64,000 nt of DNA. It comes from Planctomycetota bacterium. GTDB lineage: Bacteria > Planctomycetota > Brocadiia > SM23-32 > JAKLEA01. Every line of letters begins with the position of its first letter. Position 1 is the first letter of the stretch. Under the pieces are notes generated by a model that worked only from the letters and a program-made list of their open reading frames with translations, did not search any database and was not told the DNA's origin. Both the position numbers and the translations under genes were made by a program. The DNA lies in NCBI GenBank assembly GCA_022711755.1, contig JAKLEA010000026.1, positions 21,295 through 85,294 of the forward strand, read 5' to 3'. Positions 59,887 to 64,000 of this stretch are shown one piece after another.

Positions 59887-61086
59887 TCAGAACGCGACTT
59901 CAAGCGCATGATCAAGGTCGGCGATAATGTCTTCCGTATCCTCAAGGCCGCAGGACAGGCGGACGAGGTCGTCTGTAATGCCAAGTTCAAGACGCCGCTC
60001 CGGAGTCTCGGCGTAGTAGGAAATCAGAGCCGGATGATAAATCAGGCTCTCTGATCCCCCGAGGCTCGGTCCCAGCAGACAGAGCTTGCATGAGTCAAGG
60101 AAACGCATCGTTCCATGTAGGTCCGAATCAACCTTGAACGTTACCACCGCGCCGAAACCCTTCATCTGCCTTGCGGCCAGTTCGTGGTGAACATGACTGG
60201 CCAGGCCGGGATAGTAGACTCTTTTGACCTTGGGATGCTTCTCAAGGAATTGAGCCACCGCCAGGCCGGAAGCGTTGTGCCGTTCCATGCGGACGCCCAG
60301 GCTCTTGACGCCGCGTATCAGCAGGTAACAACTGTGCGGATCGAGTATCCCGCCGGTCGTCTTATGATAGGTTGTGACCTTGTCCAGTAATTCCTTGCGC
60401 CCCAGCAGCGCGCCGCCCAGGATGTCATTGTGCCCGCCCAGATACTTTGTCACGCTGTGGATGACGAGGTCAATGCCGTATTCGATTGGCCGCTGGTTGT
60501 AGGGCGTCCCGAAGGTGCTGTCAATGATCGTGATCAGGCCATGCCTGCGCCCGATTTCGGCCATCCTGCCCATGTCGGCAATGTTGAGGTAGGGATTCGT
60601 CGGGGACTCGGAGATAAGTAGCCTGGTCTCCGGCTTAATGGCCTTCTCCATGGCCTCGTAGTTGCCCATCGGAACGACTGTCGCCGTAATCCCGAAACGT
60701 GGAAGATCGTTCTGCGCGAACTGGAGCGTCTTTTTGTAGACGTCGTCGGTCAGAACGACATGCTGCCCCATGCTGACAAGCCCCATGATAGTGCAGGTGA
60801 CGGCCCTCATCCCCGAATCAAAAAGCATGCAACCCTCGGTTCCCTCAATAGCAGCCAGCTTGATCTGAGCCGTCTCGCGGGTCGGATTGCCATACCGCCC
60901 GTATTCGTAATGCTGAACCTTGCCCGTGCCGTATGCGACGGCCTCGGCCATGTCTCTGAAAATGAACGTGGAGGTTTGCGCTATGGGTGTCGTCACCGAA
61001 CCATAGTCATGCTTCTCGCCGGCGTGAACGGCCAGGCTGTCAAACTTCAGTTTTCTCTCTGTCTGTCCCAAGGCATTATTCCTCAT
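59887..61086 (-). CDS. Cystathionine gamma-synthase/lyase-type PLP enzyme (trans-sulfuration family)
   Basis: 399 aa. Family landmarks are FDSLAVHAGEKHDYGSVTTPI, YEYGRYGNPTRE, SGMRAVTCTIMG, ISESPTNPYL, IIDSTFGTP, and SVTKYLGGHNDILGG with the PLP lysine Lys214. The length fits MetB, MetC, MetY or methionine gamma-lyase. Substrate residues do not settle which; VTTPIAQTSTF and the absence of a MetY-specific insertion favour a MetB/CGL-type enzyme. It probably handles homoserine ester or cystathionine in methionine/cysteine metabolism. It has a promoter-like pair 37-65 bases upstream and is followed by fmdB on the same strand. The ATG at 61086 lacks a clear Shine-Dalgarno. Confidence 0.92.
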   Translation of the reverse strand: MRNNALGQTERKLKFDSLAVHAGEKHDYGSVTTPIAQTSTFIFRDMAEAVAYGTGKVQHYEYGRYGNPTRETAQIKLAAIEGTEGCMLFDSGMRAVTCTIMGLVSMGQHVVLTDDVYKKTLQFAQNDLPRFGITATVVPMGNYEAMEKAIKPETRLLISESPTNPYLNIADMGRMAEIGRRHGLITIIDSTFGTPYNQRPIEYGIDLVIHSVTKYLGGHNDILGGALLGRKELLDKVTTYHKTTGGILDPHSCYLLIRGVKSLGVRMERHNASGLAVAQFLEKHPKVKRVYYPGLASHVHHELAARQMKGFGAVVTFKVDSDLHGTMRFLDSCKLCLLGPSLGGSESLIYHPALISYYAETPERRLELGITDDLVRLSCGLEDTEDIIADLDHALEVAF

Positions 61087-61122
61087 TCAAAGCGTGAATG
61101 TGAAGTACATGAGAACGATCGT

Positions 61123-61151
61123 ATTCTACATGATTCCGCCGAATTCGGCAA
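61123..61151 (-). promoter_or_regulatory. Candidate promoter of the cystathionine enzyme gene with an operator-like palindrome
   Basis: TTGCCG (61146-61151), a 17-base spacer and TAGAAT (61123-61128) on the minus strand. The perfect 12-bp palindrome GCCGAATTCGGC (61138-61149) overlaps the -35 and spacer, as expected of a repressor site. Confidence 0.45.
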
Positions 61152-61227
61152 ATATCCTTCTCAAATTCACTCACGCGGAAACGGCCATATTGATTCTAGG
61201 CATTTTAACGGTTCTTCGTCCAGTATT

Positions 61228-63750
61228 TTATCCGCGCTCAAATTCCGTCCGCGAAATGATGTCTTCCTGCACAAGCCTACCCTGGTCGGTAAAGTAACCG
61301 CAGTAACCACTTATGCGGACGACCAGGTCCTTATATTCATCAGGCGATTCCTGCGCTGCCCGCAATGTCCCCGTAGTCACGACGTTGGGCTGAATGTGCA
61401 TCCCGCCCAAGCTGAAGTAAGTCCTCAGCAGATCGGCCATTTTCCGCCTCCCCTGCTCGGACTCGAACGCCTTCGGCGTCACGCGGGCATTTACTGAATA
61501 CCCGTTGCCGACCAGTTCCGACCCCAGTTTCGAGACGCTCCGAAGCATGGCCGTCAAGCCGCCGGTCTCGACGCCGTTCGATGGGGAAAGGCTGTTGGAA
61601 AGCGACTGCCCGGCCTTGCGTCCGTCCGGAGTCGCTCCCATGATCATGCCCTGATAGACGTGCATGCCGTATGAGAAGAATCCGGGACGAAGCGTCCCAC
61701 CTCTTGCGATATTATGACTGCTCACCGCCTTGCAGAAGATATCCATGACCAGCGCTGCAATGCCGTCCGCCTCGTCATCATCCCGCCCGTACTTCGGGCC
61801 TCGCTCCGCCAGCAGGCAACGCTCCCGCTCATGCCCGCGGTAATTCGTTTCGAGCATTTCCATCATCTCGCGCATGGTGAAACGCTTTTCTTCGAAGACG
61901 AACTTCCGGATTGAGGCCAGCGAATCCGCCACTGTTCCGAAACCCATGGCGTTGATCGCGCCGAAGTTGTATTTTGCGCCTCCGCGCGTCATTTCCTTCG
62001 CCTTGTCAACGCATCCCTCCAGTGTTGCGGACACAAATGGGCAATGGCAGATTTCCGCGTAGACTTCATCTTTTACGGCAATCCCTTCCGCAACAACTCC
62101 GACACAGAATTCAACCTGCCTGCGGAACGCCTCAACCACGTCTTCAAAGCGCTCAAAGTCGCATGGATCGCCGGTATCAGGCCCCATCTGACGCCCCATG
62201 AAACGCAGCTTCCCGCGATTCAGGGCCATTTCCAGCGCGCCGACGAGCGACACGTCATTGCCTGACGTGCAGCCGAAGGTGTTGCCCTCCGAGGTCGGCT
62301 CCACGCAGCCGATGATTACGTAATCGCGCGCGTCCTCAATGGAATGTCCGCACTGAATCATCGCCTCGATCACCGCGTCGTCGTTATAAACCGCCGGGCC
62401 GGAGGTGCATGAGAATACTTCCATGAGTTTCATCATGAATTCGTCCGGCGTATCCCTGTCAATCCTGACCGACAGACTGTTGCTCATGCAGCGCATGTTC
62501 CGAGCGGCATCCAGGAAGATCATGGACAACTCATTTGTTGCGTCCCTTCCATCCCGGCCAACCCCGCCAATGGTTATTGCTTGAATATCCCCCCCAAGCT
62601 CTCCCGCCGTTGCCTTGGCCAGAGGGGGCAGCAGAAGAAGATTGCAACTCAGCTTGATCAGCAGTTCTTCGGCAAGCTCCGTCGCCTCCTCCCGCGTTAT
62701 GCTTCCATTTGCCAGATCGTCCGCATAGAACGGATGAAGAAACTGATCAACGCGTCCGACGGAGAGATAGCTGCCCATGCCATAGGCAATCAGAGCGGCA
62801 GTCTGGACAAGCCAGAGGAACTGAACGGCCTCACGGAACGTCCGGGGCGGTTCCCATGGAACCCGACGGCAATGCCCTGCTATTCTGCGCAGTTCCGCAG
62901 CGCGTTGAGGATCATTCTCCGACTCCGCCATTTTGTCCGCCAGCTTTGAGTATCTTGCGGCGAAATCCCTTGCCGCTTCGCAACTTATGACAACCGACTC
63001 CAGAAATGCCTCAGCATTCGCATCACCGCCTGCGGCCTTGATGTCCGCCAGTCTGGATTGCGCTTCCTGAGCGACGGACTTCAACCCGCACCGGATGATC
63101 CGCGCATGGCCCATGCAGAGATGCCCCTGAACGTCGAAAACATCCATGATCAGCCCCGGGTTGTTGAAGACAAGCTCTTCTCCGCCCTTCAGCAGATAAC
63201 CCGGACGCAGGCTGATCACCGGATACCATTTCTTGAGCAGGTCGGCCATGTCGAACGATGAAAAGCGTTTGAAGGATACTCCCGGCGCGAGATTGAGCCT
63301 GGCTCGCGTGGCCGGATTGTTCCAACGCTTCTTGCGCAAATCCCTGATGGTTCTGCCCTTCCAGTAAGGTAGAATCTCGGTCAGCAGTTCCTTCCGATCA
63401 CGCCTGGATATCTGGAATGGGCGATCTTTGCGCTTTGTCACCGAATTCAAGTCCCACTCCAAAACGAAGTTTAATTCCCCCCGCTCGATCGGCAGTATCG
63501 TGCCCAGAATGGCGCTTGACCTGTTACCGACAATCAACTCCTCGTCAAGGATATTTATGCTTACATTGCGAAGCGTATGCTCCAACGCTTTTGCGGCGCG
63601 AAGCGAGGGATGCATCCCTTCGGTGGCCTTATGAGACTCTGTCCAGTAACGCGCACGCTCAATACAGACGGTATAAGGCGCGTCAAGCACGCGAGATTTC
63701 AGGCGTTGGGCGCGGGTCATCTGAGACAATTCATGCAGCATCAAATCCAC
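61228..63750 (-). CDS. Glycyl radical enzyme, dehydratase/lyase class (PFL-like family)
   Basis: 840 aa. The C-terminal glycyl-radical loop is VVRISGYCGYF, with the radical Gly815, followed by VQEDIISRTEFE. The active-site strand is IIGCVEPTSEGNTFG, placing the thiyl Cys482 with Glu484, which is the CxE pattern of diol/glycerol dehydratases and C-N/C-C lyases rather than the Cys-Cys of true pyruvate formate-lyase. The substrate is unknown. It must be activated by a radical SAM activase, and none is adjacent. GTG start at 63750 with AGGGG about four to five bases upstream; ATGs at 63741 and 63720 are alternatives. Oxygen-sensitive chemistry suggests anaerobic use. Confidence 0.92.
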   Translation of the reverse strand: MDLMLHELSQMTRAQRLKSRVLDAPYTVCIERARYWTESHKATEGMHPSLRAAKALEHTLRNVSINILDEELIVGNRSSAILGTILPIERGELNFVLEWDLNSVTKRKDRPFQISRRDRKELLTEILPYWKGRTIRDLRKKRWNNPATRARLNLAPGVSFKRFSSFDMADLLKKWYPVISLRPGYLLKGGEELVFNNPGLIMDVFDVQGHLCMGHARIIRCGLKSVAQEAQSRLADIKAAGGDANAEAFLESVVISCEAARDFAARYSKLADKMAESENDPQRAAELRRIAGHCRRVPWEPPRTFREAVQFLWLVQTAALIAYGMGSYLSVGRVDQFLHPFYADDLANGSITREEATELAEELLIKLSCNLLLLPPLAKATAGELGGDIQAITIGGVGRDGRDATNELSMIFLDAARNMRCMSNSLSVRIDRDTPDEFMMKLMEVFSCTSGPAVYNDDAVIEAMIQCGHSIEDARDYVIIGCVEPTSEGNTFGCTSGNDVSLVGALEMALNRGKLRFMGRQMGPDTGDPCDFERFEDVVEAFRRQVEFCVGVVAEGIAVKDEVYAEICHCPFVSATLEGCVDKAKEMTRGGAKYNFGAINAMGFGTVADSLASIRKFVFEEKRFTMREMMEMLETNYRGHERERCLLAERGPKYGRDDDEADGIAALVMDIFCKAVSSHNIARGGTLRPGFFSYGMHVYQGMIMGATPDGRKAGQSLSNSLSPSNGVETGGLTAMLRSVSKLGSELVGNGYSVNARVTPKAFESEQGRRKMADLLRTYFSLGGMHIQPNVVTTGTLRAAQESPDEYKDLVVRISGYCGYFTDQGRLVQEDIISRTEFERG

Positions 63751-64000
63751 TCATCCCCTTATGTTAGCACAGTTTATCAGCAAGTAAGATTGCACCATCG
63801 CCGGATGATTTCCTGTATCCCAAGTAATTGTCTATCGCCCAAAGTATAGGAGCCGCATGAAATCCTTTCAATCCTATCGCTTTTGCGGGTCTCTGGTTCA
63901 TATCGGCGTTTGTCTATTACTGCCTGACCCGTACCCACTTTAAGTGGTTAATGCTCATATACTTATGACAATGAATGATTTATTGATAGTATATAGGGGC
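63751..64000. other. AT-rich right end, no confident gene
   Basis: 250 bases, clearly more AT-rich than the rest, especially after 63945. It contains an inverted repeat CCACTT-T-AAGTGG (63932-63944 region) and a weak 28-codon frame from 63857 with AGGAG four to five bases upstream. It would also hold the promoter of the glycyl radical enzyme, but I see no convincing -35/-10 pair. Confidence 0.4.

Noticed and set aside
61228..63750. Calling the glycyl radical enzyme pyruvate formate-lyase (pflB)
   Set aside because: The active-site motif is CVEP, not the Cys-Cys pair of PflB, and it fits dehydratases/lyases better.
63857..63943. 28-codon frame MKSFQSYRF...PDPYPL with AGGAG upstream
   Set aside because: Too short to support, with no recognisable motif; the region lies in an AT-rich intergenic stretch.

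Overview
The window is a gene-dense, moderately GC-rich bacterial chromosome segment with no rRNA, tRNA, CRISPR, phage or IS transposase that I could see. The gene content points to an uncultured, at least partly anaerobic, Gram-negative bacterium of the PVC/Planctomycetota-Lentisphaerota-Hydrogenedentota-Sumerlaeota type. The hints are an HzsA-related NPCBM/cytochrome c protein, an FHA protein ending in a DUF1559-like 'H-X-DG' region, a UroD-like methyltransferase-family protein, a BatA/vWA protein, a creatininase/sugar isomerase/MFS set and a glycyl radical enzyme. The phylum assignment is an inference, not something the sequence proves.

Layout. (1) 1-7.5 kb, minus strand: a truncated SDR behind a stand-alone lipoyl/E3-binding protein, two overlapping GT4 glycosyltransferases, the HzsA-related protein and a sugar isomerase/epimerase. 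(2) 7.7-13.6 kb, minus: a translationally coupled run of two polytopic GT-C-like membrane proteins, a creatininase and an MFS transporter. (3) 13.8-20.4 kb, plus: FHA/pseudopilin-like protein, HAMP histidine kinase, Rossmann/DUF2520 protein, UroD-like protein and BatA/vWA protein, then a convergent HAD phosphatase. (4) 21.3-38.7 kb, minus: the most striking region, five tandem, strongly diverged paralogues of 1071-1291 aa. Each has a basic cytoplasmic N-terminus, a multi-pass GT-C-like membrane core, a 'D.PE..aW' extracytoplasmic segment and a C-terminal TPR solenoid ending in 'DTLAW'. (5) 39-43.1 kb, plus: glycogen phosphorylase, an AccA-like carboxyltransferase and a DUF4405 membrane protein. 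(6) 43.1-47.2 kb, minus: a multi-PAS hybrid histidine kinase behind a PilZ/zinc-ribbon protein. (7) 47.5-56.4 kb, plus: FAD oxidoreductase, a second copy of the 706-aa membrane protein of region 2, then FadJ-type multifunctional enzyme, thiolase and acyl-CoA synthetase (a beta-oxidation set). (8) 56.7-63.8 kb, minus: MnmG, radical SAM/winged-helix protein, FmdB-like zinc ribbon, cystathionine gamma-synthase-type enzyme and a dehydratase-class glycyl radical enzyme.

How the genes may work together. Eight large polytopic proteins plus two GT4 enzymes suggest heavy investment in cell-surface glycosylation. The five-gene array resembles, in architecture only, the eukaryotic TMTC O-mannosyltransferases (GT-C core plus TPRs on the far side of the membrane) and is my best candidate for an undescribed system. 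One member carries a G10 tract at codons 21-24, so slippage would switch it off. The fatty-acid genes and the mnmG-GRE block look like ordinary metabolism.

A whole-window signal: reading by eye I found about 170 TCGA sites but no RTCGAY hexamer, in either coding direction. V-D and I-D are written GTT/ATT-GAY instead. This looks like restriction-site avoidance. All coordinates and motifs were read by eye; family names rest on motif recognition, not on searches.
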